NCBI GenBank assembly: GCA_021234155.1 | Contig: JAJEKV010000009.1 | Coordinates: 10,052,546 to 10,116,545 of the forward strand | DNA: 64,000 bases | Reading direction: 5' to 3' | Source: Isoetes taiwanensis | Lineage: Eukaryota > Streptophyta > Lycopodiopsida > Isoetales > Isoetaceae | In this document: positions 46,347 to 57,689 of the stretch, in pieces | Position numbering within the stretch: the first letter of the stretch is position 1 | Layout: each line of letters begins with the position of its first letter | Notes under the pieces: generated by a model | What the model saw: only the letters and a program-made list of their open reading frames with translations | Databases searched by the model: none | Told to the model about the DNA's origin: nothing | Position numbers and translations under genes: made by a program

Positions 46347-46790
46347 TTGAAAGTTTTGCTTACACAAGCCCCTGTTCTTGTTCCTCCTCAATGGAACAAA
46401 ACATTTCACGTCCATGTGGATGTTTCAACTTTTGCTATTGGTGTTGTTCTCTCTAAAGAATACGACTCTAAACTTGACAAACCGATTTGCTATGCAAGCA
46501 GTAAACTCAACCCTGCAGAGAAGAATTATTCTGCCACGGAAGGCGAAGCACTTGGACTCATTTTTTGCGTGCAACAGTTCCGCCACTATCTGCTGGGTAG
46601 CAAATCAAGTTATTTATGGGTCATCAAGCTCTGCTTTATTTGATCAATAAAACCACTCTCACGGGACGCATTGCTCGCTGGATACTGCTCCTACAGGAGT
46701 TTGCTTCCTTTGAAATCATTCACAAGGCAGGAAAGTCTCATGTGGTGTCTGATTACCTTTCACGCATCTACACAGATGATCCATCTTCAT
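46347..46790 (+). pseudogene. Ty3 element 1 RNase H
   Basis: FHVHVDVSTFAIGVVLS, PICYASSKLNPAEKNYSATE and GLIFCVQQFRHYLLGSKS are typical Ty3 RNase H signatures, followed after a frame change by FEIIHKAGKSHVVSDYLSR. The frame break lies near 46600. Confidence 0.85.
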
Positions 46791-46799
46791 GAGTTTCAG

Positions 46800-47330
46800 A
46801 CACTTTTCTGGATGCTCAACTCTTTTTGGTTATGGCCATGCCACACTGGTTCCACGACTACCAACGATATCTTCTCTCAGGAGTATTTTCATCTGAGGAT
46901 CCCGCACTCTCTCCAGACAAGTTACGCTCACGCCGTCAACAATTCTTGCGAGAAGTCCGTGACTATACCATGGTTGATGGACATCTCTAGAAACGTGGCA
47001 AGGTCATGATTTTGTGCAGATGTGTTCTTCCTCATGAGATCCCCGAGATTGTTTGCCAAGCATATGAAGGACTTGGTAGAGGACATTTCAGTGGCGATAA
47101 CACGGCACAAAAAATCCTTTTGGCTGGCTATTTTTGGCCCACACTATTCGAAGACGCTCATGCTCATGCATGCCAATGTGACGTCTGCCAGCGTGTGGGA
47201 CAGCCCACGACTCATGACGATCTACCCTTAACTCCAGTCGCCATGCCTCTACCCTTCAAAAAATGGGGGGGGGGGATTTTGTTGGGCCCATCGCACCATT
47301 CATTCTCGTCAATCTCCACTATTGGTCTTA
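46800..47330 (+). pseudogene. Ty3 element 1 integrase, N-terminal part only
   Basis: Has the HHCC zinc-binding region (HEIPEIVCQAYEGLGRGHFS, then CQCDVCQR) and reaches the DFVGPIAPF start of the core after a G10-11 run at 47267-47278. The catalytic core and C-terminus are absent; the sequence passes within about 50 bp into the leader of the 3' ORF. Element 2 has about 1.6 kb more at this point. Confidence 0.85.
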
Positions 47331-47439
47331 CTACTGTTGGCTTTCTGGGACTTAGACAAAATTTTGGTTCTTGCTCAGTCTTTTTCTTGATGCTGGCATC
47401 TGGCAGAATTAACGGTTCAGATTCTGTTTTCGAACTGCC

Positions 47440-47447
47440 TATAAAAA
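47440..47447 (+). promoter_or_regulatory. TATA-like box before the extra ORF
   Basis: TATAAAAA lies 93 bp upstream of the ATG at 47533, in the leader shared with element 2 (around GGGACTTAG and AACGGTTC). It may serve as an internal promoter for the extra ORF. Confidence 0.35.
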
Positions 47448-47532
47448 TCTCCGTTGAACAGACGTAAACCCTAACACTCAAAATTTTTTTGCCCTTCGCC
47501 TTCCGCTCTCAATCTCCTTGCTCCAAATCGAT

Positions 47533-49911
47533 ATGGCTGCTGCACCAAAATTGGCCACTCTGCAAGACACTGAGCCTATGAATCTTGATCTTTTCTTCTC
47601 TATGCACTTCTCAACACCTCGTCTTTAGCGGGCTCTTGAAGGTGCCAGTAGAGATATTGCAGAAAGGGGGGTTTGCTTGATTTCGCAAACCAAGAACGCC
47701 CTGTTCCGAATCCGACGCAACTTCGCCAATTTGTCGCTGATTTGGTAAAGATTGATGCTGGGTACCAGACGATGGTCGATCATATCAGGATAACCCTCAA
47801 TCAAAGTCTTTTGGCCCAAGTATTCCGATTACCTAGACGCAGACCATGATGTTATAGCATATGGTCAAGTTCATATTCAGCCACAACATATAAGCTTACG
47901 ACTATTGCTAAGCCTCATGAAACTTTTATTAAGTTTTTGTGGCGAAAATTTTATGGGTATTCTGTCAAGAACGCCCACATCAACAAGCATTTCTTCCATA
48001 CAGCCATTGTGACTATTTACTCAACTAGCTTTGTTGATTGGCCACAAATTCTGTTCCAATGCCTTCTCCAAGAAAACCGCCTTCGCCAAGCTCCAAGCGC
48101 GGGTCTTGATTCAGCTATGGGAGCATATTGCCAGGCCATTATTCAGCAAAGTCTTTCAAACCCTAGTTGGATCTCCACTAGACCCTTAGACGTCATCTCA
48201 CAGGCTTCCAGTTGGACAAATTCGGCCATCCATCCTATCCGAGAACTTCAAGAAGAGACCTCTCGACCCCACACGGAGGCCAAACATTCTCCACGACAGC
48301 AAACTCAGCCAGATGCTCGACCCTCTTCTTCAAAGATCATCAATGTCACTTCATCTCAATCTGCGCACTCTAAAGTGTCTATTTCCCATCAGACTTTATA
48401 TGCATCCACGCACATTGTCCAACCGCATATTCTGCCTGTGGTTCCACCAGTATTGCCTGCACCATCCCAACGAGCACTGTATGAATATGAACAGAATGTG
48501 GCAAGTTACATTCTCAAGCTTCAAGAATTTCAGGATCACCTTATGAATGGTATCAAAGACTACGGAAGCTTTGCAACATGACCTTCAGGCTGCCCACGCT
48601 CAGATCCAAGCTCTGGACGCAATCCTTCAAAGTAAATATGGCACTCTCTTAGAGACACGAGCTGCTCTCCTTAAGGAACAGGAGGTATATTGTGGAAGAA
48701 CATCAAGTACAACTCCAGGCCACCATAGAACAGCTTATAGCTCAGCTCAACGTCAAGGACAAGGCTCTTGCCGATACCCAAGCTCTCTATACGGGGTTGC
48801 AGAACGAATTTATTCATCAACAACATGCCACAATTGGAAAGTCCATATTTCTCTTTTGGAAGGTCAGTTAGCTGTTGTTCAAACCTAGGTCACAGAACTT
48901 CAAGCACAACTTAGTGAACTGCAAAAACAGAAAATTATGGATGACATTGAGTTTGCTAGCCTTCAGCTATAAGTCTCTACTGAAGGTCCCATGCCTTCTC
49001 CGGCCACACAGGCTCATAGAAAAATCAAGGAACAACTTCGTCTCCTGGCAGAGAAAGAAAACAAAACCAAAGATCTGGAACATCAGGTGCAACAGGCAAT
49101 CCAGTCTATAGATGAAGCCCATCGAGAGACTTACATAGCCTTAGCTCTCAATATTCTTGGTGAGTCTCCCAAACCCATGATCTTTTTTATGCTCAGATGG
49201 CTCAATGCCAACGGTGCTATTGATGAGCCCTTCACCATCAAAGATTCGCTCACTCTCTGGCTAGACCTTACTATAGAAGACAAAGGTCTTCTTTGTGCCT
49301 TGCTTACTTTTCAGCTCATCCATTGTGATGATAAGGATTTCTTCATTCTTCACCTTGTCCAGCCAATGGCCTACGTCATGCATGATTTCTATCTGGCGGA
49401 CACCAGAAATAACTTCATTGATGGTCCATCCTGTGCATTTCATAGGGATATCCATGCAAGGTGGCTGTTACAGCAAGCGGAAGCCTTGCAGGAGGTCCAT
49501 AAAAACATATGAGGAATTGGGAATAGGGTACGCTCAACTTTACTTATAGCACTAAGGCTCATTCAATAGTCTCTGTGCCTATCTTGAGAGCCAAACCATT
49601 CCTATAGATTGGGCTCCTCCCTCTGTCAACACTCTCCTCCCATGTCCCGAATGGGAACGCTGGTGTCAGGCCCTGGATCAAGATTTACTTCAAGAATTTT
49701 GCACTCAAGCTCAGAAGCCCATGATGCAGTCTGCTCCCCAACATGATACTCCTTATGCATCACTGGGAACGCCTCCACGCCATCAGTCTCTCACTTCTGA
49801 TTGGCGCTCATCCTTTTGGACCAAGGCTTTGGCTGGTCATATTGATTGGACCCCTGCACATATCTCTACAGATCTTCATTGGGATCCATGCTTTGTGCGT
49901 TGGAATGTCTA
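47533..49911 (+). pseudogene. Extra 3' ORF of Ty3 element 1 (coiled-coil protein)
   Basis: A third coding region downstream of integrase, in the sense direction. It starts MAAAPKLATLQDTEPMNLDL at 47533 and meets TAG at 47626. Long open stretches follow at 47937-48581 (KNAHINKHFFH, VDWPQILFQCLL), 48547-48888 (LQAAHAQIQALDAILQSKYG, coiled coil) and 48991-49512 (EKENKTKDLEHQVQQAIQSI, coiled coil). The last has a globular end with LTIEDKGLLCALLTFQLI and LHLVQPMAYVMHDFYLADT. The same parts occur in the same order in element 2. I know no named family with these motifs. Possible roles are a structural or envelope-like protein, but there is no membrane segment or signal peptide to support an envelope. 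This copy is broken by several frame changes. Confidence 0.65.
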
Positions 49912-50589
49912 AAAAGAAGGGGAAACCTTGGATCATAATAGGAATTAGATCTACATCCCAAATGAAAGAAGTTGGAAAATCACAATCAATGTGGTCTGGG
50001 GACACTCTCAGTTTTTAGAAAGAGCTGCCACTTCCTCGGATCCATCTGTTCACAAGCAAGCGGATTTCTGTGCCGCTTTGAAGTATCTTCTCACCTGCTC
50101 TTTTGCTCGCAATCGTCCAGTTTACTATTGTAATCCCAATGCCAGTGCAGGCACTTTTGGCCTCCAGATGTGATTTCCCCTCCTTCCTCTACGATGCACA
50201 CATCATATCGGAAGGCGGAGTATTCCCCCTGACAGCCAAACTGGCAAGGGCCATCCACCTGACACCAATCCCAAGAACTGAGCCAGCAAGGGAAGAGTGG
50301 ATGTGGGGTGGATTCATGATATGATGTCTCAATTCTGCTCATTTTTGCACCACAAAAATAGTCCAAAATATAGTTCAAGATTGTGGTTTGTACACACAAA
50401 AATTCAAATCATTTAGCATTTATGATAGTGCAAAAATAAAATTCCCTCTCTTTGGCATGATATCTTTCTCGAGAACAGGACCTTTTGAATTTGCCACACA
50501 AGCCAAATGCCACGGAGACCAAAATAACGTGGACCGCCAAAAAATAACCAAAAACACCAAAAAGACCTAAATAGAGACTGCCAAAGAAT

Positions 50590-50930
50590 AGCCAGATCTT
50601 GTGGATCGTAGCTTGTGGATCATAGCCAAACAGATCTTGTGGATCATAGCCACCAAACAGAGATTGGCGGATCATAGCTTGCCGAATCATGGGAAAGGCT
50701 TTTGGGAAAAGCTTTTGCTATATGCAGTGCCGATTTTGTTTCCATTGATTTTTTACCTTGTGAAAAGACCTAAACAAAGATTGTGGAAGCATAGCCAGAT
50801 CTTGTGGATCATAGCTTGTGGATCATAGCACAAAGATTGTCAGATCATAGCTAGAGCTTGTGGCAAAGCTTTTGTTGTATGTAGTGCCGATTTTGTTTCG
50901 ATTGATTTTTGACCTTGTGGAGTTGGTTCA
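50590..50930. repeat. Direct repeats with CTTGTGGATCATAGC words
   Basis: The short word CTTGTGGATCATAGC or a close variant recurs at least six times. A longer unit (GCTTTTG, then AGTGCCGATTTTGTTTC and TTGATTTTTGACCTTGTG) occurs at about 50695-50765 and 50865-50925. The array lies directly upstream of the RING gene. Confidence 0.7.
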
Positions 50931-50945
50931 ATCCTTGGTCTTTTC

Positions 50946-53906
50946 ATGGTTGTAGAAATGGAAAAAATTGTCTTGAATGATAGTGGATTATCATACAGGG
51001 ATTTGTTAAAGCATGAGGAAAAGTTTGTGGATCCATTAGAGACGCGCAAGTATTGGGGACCAAAGATGGAGACTAAACAATCCTATAGATTGAGGGCTCT
51101 GAAAAAAGAAAAGAAAGAGGCTTTTCTGAGCATTTATAGGGCAATCTATGAGGAAAGGAGTCATGTTCAAAATGGGCAGGTTAGTCAAGTTATGGCTGTA
51201 GCATGGTTTTTGCATGATGTTAAAGGTAAGGATATAGATTGGTTGAGTTTTTATAAGCATGCTTCAAAAAACAGGTCTTCAATGCTAGAAGAAGATAATA
51301 TACCCATCGAAGAAGATAGTGGGACTAGAAAAACACTAAAACCTATACAAGATTCAGGCATCACTGAACCACGATTGGCTTCATCATATTCTAAAACCGT
51401 GGAGTATAAGAGACAGAAATATGGTAATACAAATTGTAGTTTTTATTTTGTTTAATTTGCATTTTGTCTGTAAATGAGCTTACGCAACACAATGTGGGTG
51501 GTTTCAACAAAGTTGGAGATGCAAAAAGGAGATTTTACCTTTGGACATTCTGATAGTAAGTACTTTTGATAAACATTGTAGAGTCTTAATAATCATTGGT
51601 TTGTTCATACCCTAACCTTTGTGGTTATTGTGGTCATAGTTTTTGTGATAGTTTTTGTGGTTTTAGTCAGCAGTTCTTAAATTGTAGTTCTTTAGTAGAA
51701 TTGTGGTTTGGAGTTCTTAAATTGTAGTTCTTTAGTAGAATTGTGGTTTGGAGTTGTGAATTTATATTGTTTGTGGTATATAATTGTGATTTAGAGTTTG
51801 TAAATTTAGATTGTATTTTATATATTTGGATTTGTTGTTTGTGGTTTATGATTTGTGGTTTGGGGTTAATGGATTTGGTTTATGAGTTGGGTGTCTTGGT
51901 TTGTGGATTGAGTGAATTTTTATATTGTGTTCTGTAGTTTGTGGTTTGTGGATGCATGCTTTGGTTTGTGGATTGGGGGAATTTTATATTGTGTTCTATG
52001 GTTTGTGGTTTTGCATTTGTGCTGGTTTGTGGTTTTGCATTTGTGACGGTTAAATTGTGGTTAATGATTTATACTTTGTGCTTTGTGGATTATATTTTAT
52101 AGATTGGACCCGAATTATAGTGAATGGAATATAGATTGTGGATTGAGCCTTTAATAAAGTTTCTTTAGATTGTGGAATATACTTTGTATCCCTGTAACTA
52201 ATTTACTGAATTGTTTCATTACAGATTCCTTACGGGTGATGACAAAATGGAAGGAGTCCACTGAATTGAAGGTGAAAGAGGTTGATTGCAGGCTAAAACA
52301 GTCATATAACAAATGGAAAGAGTTGAAGAAAACCTTCAAATCATTGAGGGAGAAGAAGGAGCATTATATGCAAGAAATTGTAGACATCAAATGCTTGATG
52401 CAAGGAATGACAAAGGAAGCAGATGCAGGTGTGCAACAGGTGGTAGATATGAAGGAAGCCGAGGTAGTTAAAGTTGTGGCATCATTGGTTGTTGTAGAGG
52501 AAGATCTTGATGCTATTGAGAAGAGGAGGCAAGGGGACAATGATGAGATTGCAAAACTCAGACCGTGTCTTGAAAGGCTTATTGAAGGCTGCAATGTCCT
52601 TGAGAACGGAATTAAACTAGATCCTTATCTACCCGAGTCTATAGAAGCAAATTTCCTATCAGACTCACATGAACGTGTATGTCCCTATTGTAGAAGATTC
52701 TTGGAATATGATGGGAAGCCACTGCCCTTTGTTACTACAGAGTGTAACCATCTTTACCATATTCAATGTTTGGCCTCATTATTAAGGTATGAGCAATAGT
52801 AAATTATGATCTTAACAATAGTTATATTTTTATCATTAAGCTCTTTAAATTGATGTGTATAATTTCTTGTTTTCAGTTATAGGGCTAAGTGTTGTAGCCC
52901 AGATTGTGACCAGATCATATCTGCCACTTGGATTGCTGCATTTGGCGTGAAGAAAGTTGTACACTCATATGGTATGTATAAGTGGTTAAGCAATCAACTT
53001 CTTAACATCAATTAATGTTCATGGTTTTGTTGGTTGTCCTTTTAGATGTCCATATGAATCCCACATATGCAAGCATAAGTAGAGATAAGGGATATCTATT
53101 CTCACAAATAGAAGAGCAAAAGATCCAAGTGGAGAATGCAATACAACCTGAAATTGAGAAAGAATAGCACACTGGACAATCAGAAAGTGAGAAACAAGGT
53201 AATGTAAAAGTTAATAGTTTGTATTAGAATAACTTATGTTATATATCTTCCTGCATGCAGGCTTCAAATTGCAATCAAATCTAAATGAAGAGTCAAGTGC
53301 AGCATATGCTGATGCTTCCAAATTTACGTCAAGTGTAGTAGATGCCTCCAAAAGCTACAATGAACCTTCTCTATTTGGAGCTCCTAGCCCTTCTAGTTTT
53401 ACCAAGCAGGAAGTTTCCACCGTATCTGAAAACCCACTTTCTAGCTTCAACAAGGAGGATAAGCTCAATAAACCCTCTAGCTCTACCAAGCAAGCGGAGT
53501 CCACTGCATCTGAAAAACCGCTTTCTAGCTTCGACAATGAGGAGAAGTTCGTTGCATTAAAAAAACCACTTTTTGTAGTAGAAGTCAAAGATTTCATATC
53601 TGGTTGGTTTAAGATACTAATTTTATTATTCCTTTGATGGTTCTAATATTATTCATACTGAAGCTATAGTTTCTTTAGGTATAGATACAAGTAGCAAATT
53701 GGAAATCGAAACCGAAAATGTCGAAGAGATATCTACTAGAAAAAACAAAGGTATTCTTCCTTCACTTTTGTTCCATTACAGTTAGTAAATTAGTGTACTA
53801 ATTCTCTAAATATGTAGCAACTCTCTTGGCTCAAGAAATACAATTTGATGATGACAATGTAATGTCAATAGCATTTTACCTCAACCACCATCCACAAAAC
53901 AACCAA
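50946..53906 (+). pseudogene. RING-H2 finger/coiled-coil gene with one in-frame stop
   Basis: Seven exons join in phase with GT-AG borders: 50946-51423, 52225-52786, 52877-52971, 53046-53198, 53261-53602, 53679-53750 and 53818-53906. Exon 1 encodes a charged helical region (SYRDLLKHEEKFVDPLETRK). Exon 2 is a long coiled coil (about residues 160-300). It opens a RING-H2 finger, CPYC, then ECNHLYHIQC, which exon 3 completes with KCCSPDC: C-x2-C, C-x-H-x2-H-x2-C, C-x2-C. Exon 5 has Ser/Lys repeats (SSFNKEDKLNKPSSSTKQ). TAG at 53165-53167 in exon 4 truncates the protein after the RING; the frame beyond stays open, so the stop looks recent, or the short form is the product. RING-H2 proteins act as ubiquitin ligases. 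Further 3' exons may have been lost to the Ty3 element that begins near 54020. Confidence 0.68.
51600..52150. repeat. TG-rich low-complexity tract in intron 1
   Basis: Dominated by TTGTGGTTTGTGG-like words. It includes a 40-bp tandem duplication starting at about 51684 (GTAGTTCTTTAGTAGAATTG, repeated at 51724). It fills most of the first intron of the RING gene. Confidence 0.75.
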
Positions 53907-54019
53907 GTAAGATACCTGCATTGATTGAGTTAAAAGGTTTCATTTTTTTCCTAGCGTCTTTTTTGTCTCGTTCTTCCTCAATATTTGACCGTTGTATCTT
54001 GTTGTTTTTACTAGTACCT

Positions 54020-54540
54020 GATTGTTAGTCCTGTGCCTCCTGGTACAGGACTATTCATGCATACGACAGACCAGGTCAAGCTCAAGGATCCTCAGTCAGC
54101 CACGGGTCAGCCATCCAAGGCTCCGCAGAAGACCAAGCAGTCAAAGCCTTTGGCCGTCAACAAGAGGCGCCGCTCAGACAAGTGACGGCCCGTCACCGCC
54201 CGCGTCAGCGTCAGCGTGATTCTAGGCACTTCAAGAGGCACCGCCAACATTCCTCGCAAATCGCCTCCTTCCGTGAGTCGGCACGAGATCGATCCGAGTG
54301 TCTATATTGGGCCCAAGGCCATTGTACTATATATATGAGTAGAGCTAGCACATGAGTTTTTAGATGAGTTTTGAGTCTTGTCTCCTTTCGGTTTTCTCTC
54401 CATTGCGAGCTCATGTATGTTCATCATTGATATCAAGGAAGCTTATCATCTTTCTCTCATTTGTTACTCGCTTTTCTTCTTCTTCTTCTCTTCTTGCAAA
54501 TCCCGCGTGACATAGTCCCCGGACTCTCTGTTAGATCCAC
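54020..54540 (+). repeat. Putative 5' LTR of Ty3 element 2
   Basis: GC-rich at first, then a TATA-like stretch (ACTATATATATGAG near 54328) and a pyrimidine-rich part (CTTTTCTTCTTCTTCTTCTC). Position and composition fit an LTR with promoter and R/U5 region, but without the 3' partner its borders are guesses. Confidence 0.4.
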
Positions 54541-54729
54541 GGGTCCTCCGCGGAGGGCTGTCTTCCAGAGTTCCCGAACCCGGACCCCAAACACATGCCG
54601 CTTGCGGGTCGATTCCATCTTACTTTCTTACGTGCGCCATATGCATTAAAGTAATTTCCGCCCGGAAGAACTCCTTTCTCGAGACGGCATCTCGCTTGGG
54701 CGCCATCGGCGTCGAAACTGTTCCGCGAC

Positions 54730-56257
54730 ATGTATGGATCTGCTTATGACATAGAGGGAGGCCATCTTCGGTCTAGGGGCTCGGTCGCGCCACCCACCCC
54801 TCGTGTCTGTCGTCCCGTTCCCGCCCCAAAGCGTGCAAACATTGCTCACAACCTCAGTCCCCTCATCACTATCAGGAACCTTATCAGGCTCAACCTTCTC
54901 AACAGTACTTTCATACCCCTCAACATGCCTACATCCATCATTCTTCAGGCCATACGCCTCTTCCTTCACAACCATCATCTCCCCCGGGTGGGCACGGCTA
55001 TCCACATGTCTCCTTTGCGCCTACCCAGGACTATCCTTTCCCTACGTTTCCCACTGCTCTTCCTGTTTACAACCTTACCGATCTCAAAACCAATGCTCCA
55101 GCTACTTCAGTTTCTCAACCACAGTCACCCCTTCATCAGGGTCCTTCAGGCACCATGCCACATCCAACTCAACCTCAATATCCTCACTATAATTTCTTCT
55201 GCCCAACACTTTCACATCTACCTTTCAGACTCTGAAACTGACTTATCCCACCTTTGGCAACACGAAAGGCAAACCGTTAGACCAAAGTGCTCAGGCCCAC
55301 ATGGAAGAATTTGAGGCTCTAGCTGTCCTAAATGGTCATGCGCAACCTCAACTGAAATTCCACATCTTTTCCACCACCCTGCGTGGCTCTCCTCATCAAT
55401 GGCTCATGTCCAACAAAAGCCATTGGAAACAAGACTGGTCCGAAATGCGAACTGCTTTTCTGTCTCATTACGGGACCACGGATGATGATCAACTTCATCT
55501 CAAGCAACTCAATGAACTTCAACAAGAGCCCACGGAGTCTGCCCGGGATTTTGCGGATCGACTTCACATTCTGCTAAGTAAGCTCAAGGAGTACCCCACA
55601 CAGAGCCAGATTTTGGTCTGGTTTCTCCAAGGACTTCCTCCAGCTATTCGACTCATGATCAATACCTGCGTCCCAAGACTTTGGAGCAAAGCTATCGACC
55701 TTGTCAATCACTTTCGGTCAATGTTTCCTCCCCGAGGCGTGGCTCTTCAAGAGCTCCCCCGTTCATTCCACCTGTCATGGTTCCACAAACAAATATTTCA
55801 GCCTCAACACGCTAATCCACAGCGCAGTCAAATCTGGTGCCATATTTGCAAATACCAAGGCCATTTGGCCAATGAGTGCAACTCCACCAATGGCCCGCCT
55901 CATTGCAAGCGATGCAACATGTGCAATCATGCCACGGAAGAGTGCACTCGCACTCATCCCACACCGTTCCGCAACAAAATGGTTTATCAAGTGCAAACCA
56001 CACCTCAGCAACGATCGCACTATCGGCGCACCACCACTTCAGCGCAACCCACTCAACTCTATCGAAGAATGGGAGCAACCACGGGGGATCCAACCAACGT
56101 CCTCCTTTTGATCCTTCTAAAGCTCGGTGTTATCACCGCCAAGAATGGGGTCATACCACCACCGGCGTGTCCTCAACTTCCACAAGTTCGTGTACGACTT
56201 CACGGCACAAATCAGACCACATCGGTCCGCCTCACGGCTTACCAACTCGATTGCTAA
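54730..56257 (+). pseudogene. Ty3 element 2 gag with two zinc knuckles
   Basis: A clear capsid domain at 55301-55690 (MEEFEALAVLNGHAQPQLKF, SARDFADRLHILLSKLKEYP, QILVWFLQGLPPAIRLM) is followed by a knuckle CHICKYQGHLANEC at 55838-55879 and a second one CKRCNMCNHATEEC at 55904-55945. The 5' part (54730-55300) is frameshifted. It reads YGSAYDIEGGHLRSRGS, matching YDADYDIEGGRIRSRAHS of element 1. The 318-codon frame from 55301 is the longest intact gag piece in the window. Confidence 0.88.
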
Positions 56258-56499
56258 TGGCAAACAAGGCCCGAGACCAGTTCTTAAGAAGCCACCAAGA
56301 GCCCTCGGCAATCACGCTATCAACCAGCTCCAAAGAAATCAACCTCACCGGGATCAACAAGCACAAGAGGAAATTTTTCGTGCACTTAATCCTCCAAATT
56401 CACCAAATTGGGTTGGTTTAGTTTCACGCCATCCAAGGCATCACGTCCCTTGACCATTATTCCGAATGGCACGCAACCTGCCTTTGCAGTTGACACCAT

Positions 56500-57580
56500 T
56501 CCTCATGAGGACGAAAAAAAGGTTCACTTTGCACCTGACTTGGAGAAGCTCATGCCACATGTCATGCCCAAAGTTCGACAAAGCATTTTGAACCTCATGC
56601 AAGCTGCTGAAGGCCGCACCTTGGCAAATGTTCATGCCACCACCGAGCTCAACACGCACAAGATACCCCTTCCACATCTCAACCTCCACGCCTCGGGCGT
56701 ATCCCAATATTGCTGCCGAGGTTGACTTACTCAAAGAAGTTCTTTGCCTCACTACGCACTCCAAAGACCAAAGTGGAACCAAAAGGATCCTTTTTCTCAT
56801 GTGCCTCTAGAACTCCAAGAGGAGCTAGCCAAGATCAAAATTCCTTTAAGCTTGGCCACCATTTTGAAACTCTGTCCTGCTCTCAAGGACCAGTTACCAC
56901 TCCCAACTGTTTTAGTTGGGGCTGTGGCTACCTCTACACCCACGGTCCATGCCACGGTGGGTAATCAGCAAGTCAACCATGTTCAAATAGATGGAGGTAG
57001 CGCCGTCAATCTCATCACGGATAAACTCCGCAAACAAATGGGCATCACACAACTCTTTCGTGCCCCATATGACATCAAATTGGCTAATGGCCATATCACG
57101 CGACCTCAAGGCGTCACACCTATTCTTCACATCAACATTGGTGATCTCCGCTTCCCCATGGAATTTGGAGTTTGGAAAGCTGGCGAAGATCCAGGTGACT
57201 ATGAAATGCTGGTCGGCAGACCTTTTCTCCGCCAGGCAAAGAGTATCCATTACTGGGCCACGGACCAGTTAGTCATCACTGATGGTCATCTCAATGCCAC
57301 CATGGACTTGCAAACAGGCAGGATCATTTCTGTTGACAATGCGGAACCCTCTCTCTCAGACACAGATTCTGAAGAAGCTCAGAATATTTATCAAGTTCAG
57401 GCTCCACCTGCGAGTCTGCCTCTGTCGCCCCACCCGAATATCTTTGATCCTTGGGGAGAAATGACTCTTGATCGGGGATCACCGGTGTGGCTGCTTTGCT
57501 TGACCCCTACCGGCTCCTTGCAATCGAATTCAACGTTGATCACTTTTCCGATCTTTGAACCTCCCCGCAACTCCTGTTGA
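56500..57580 (+). pseudogene. Ty3 element 2 protease region
   Basis: Open from 56744 to 57580. Includes ELAKIKIPLSLATILKLCPA, VQIDGGSAVNLITDKLRKQM at about 56979-57038 (active-site loop again D-G-G), DIKLANGHITRPQG and VGRPFLRQAKSIHYW, and then the acidic PSLSDTDSEEAQNIY. Upstream at about 56455-56740 a frame-shifted part keeps the KLMPHVMPKVRQSILNLMQA stretch. Confidence 0.87.
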
Positions 57581-57689
57581 TGTACACGCCGTCATGAAGC
57601 AACCTCTGCTGGATGAAACCGAAAGCAACCCCTCTTTTTCACCACGCAAAGTGCCACGCGATCCGTTATGCTCCAACCTCCCCGCACAC

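Larger units (their letters stand above)
41100..49915 (+). mobile_element. Ty3/gypsy-like element 1, with LINE insert and INT deletion
   Basis: Order on the plus strand: leader, gag, protease, (LINE insertion), reverse transcriptase, RNase H, N-terminal integrase, extra 3' ORF. It is the same family as element 2 at 54020-64000, with collinear homology in every domain. A TATA-like TATATAA at 41174-41180 suggests LTR sequence near the left end, but neither LTR boundary could be set. The integrase core is missing relative to element 2, and about 1.1 kb of LINE sequence sits between protease and RT. It is non-autonomous. Confidence 0.85.

Noticed and set aside
54211-54731. Minus-strand ORFs in the putative LTR of element 2
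   Set aside because: No domain, and they overlap sequence best explained as LTR and leader.
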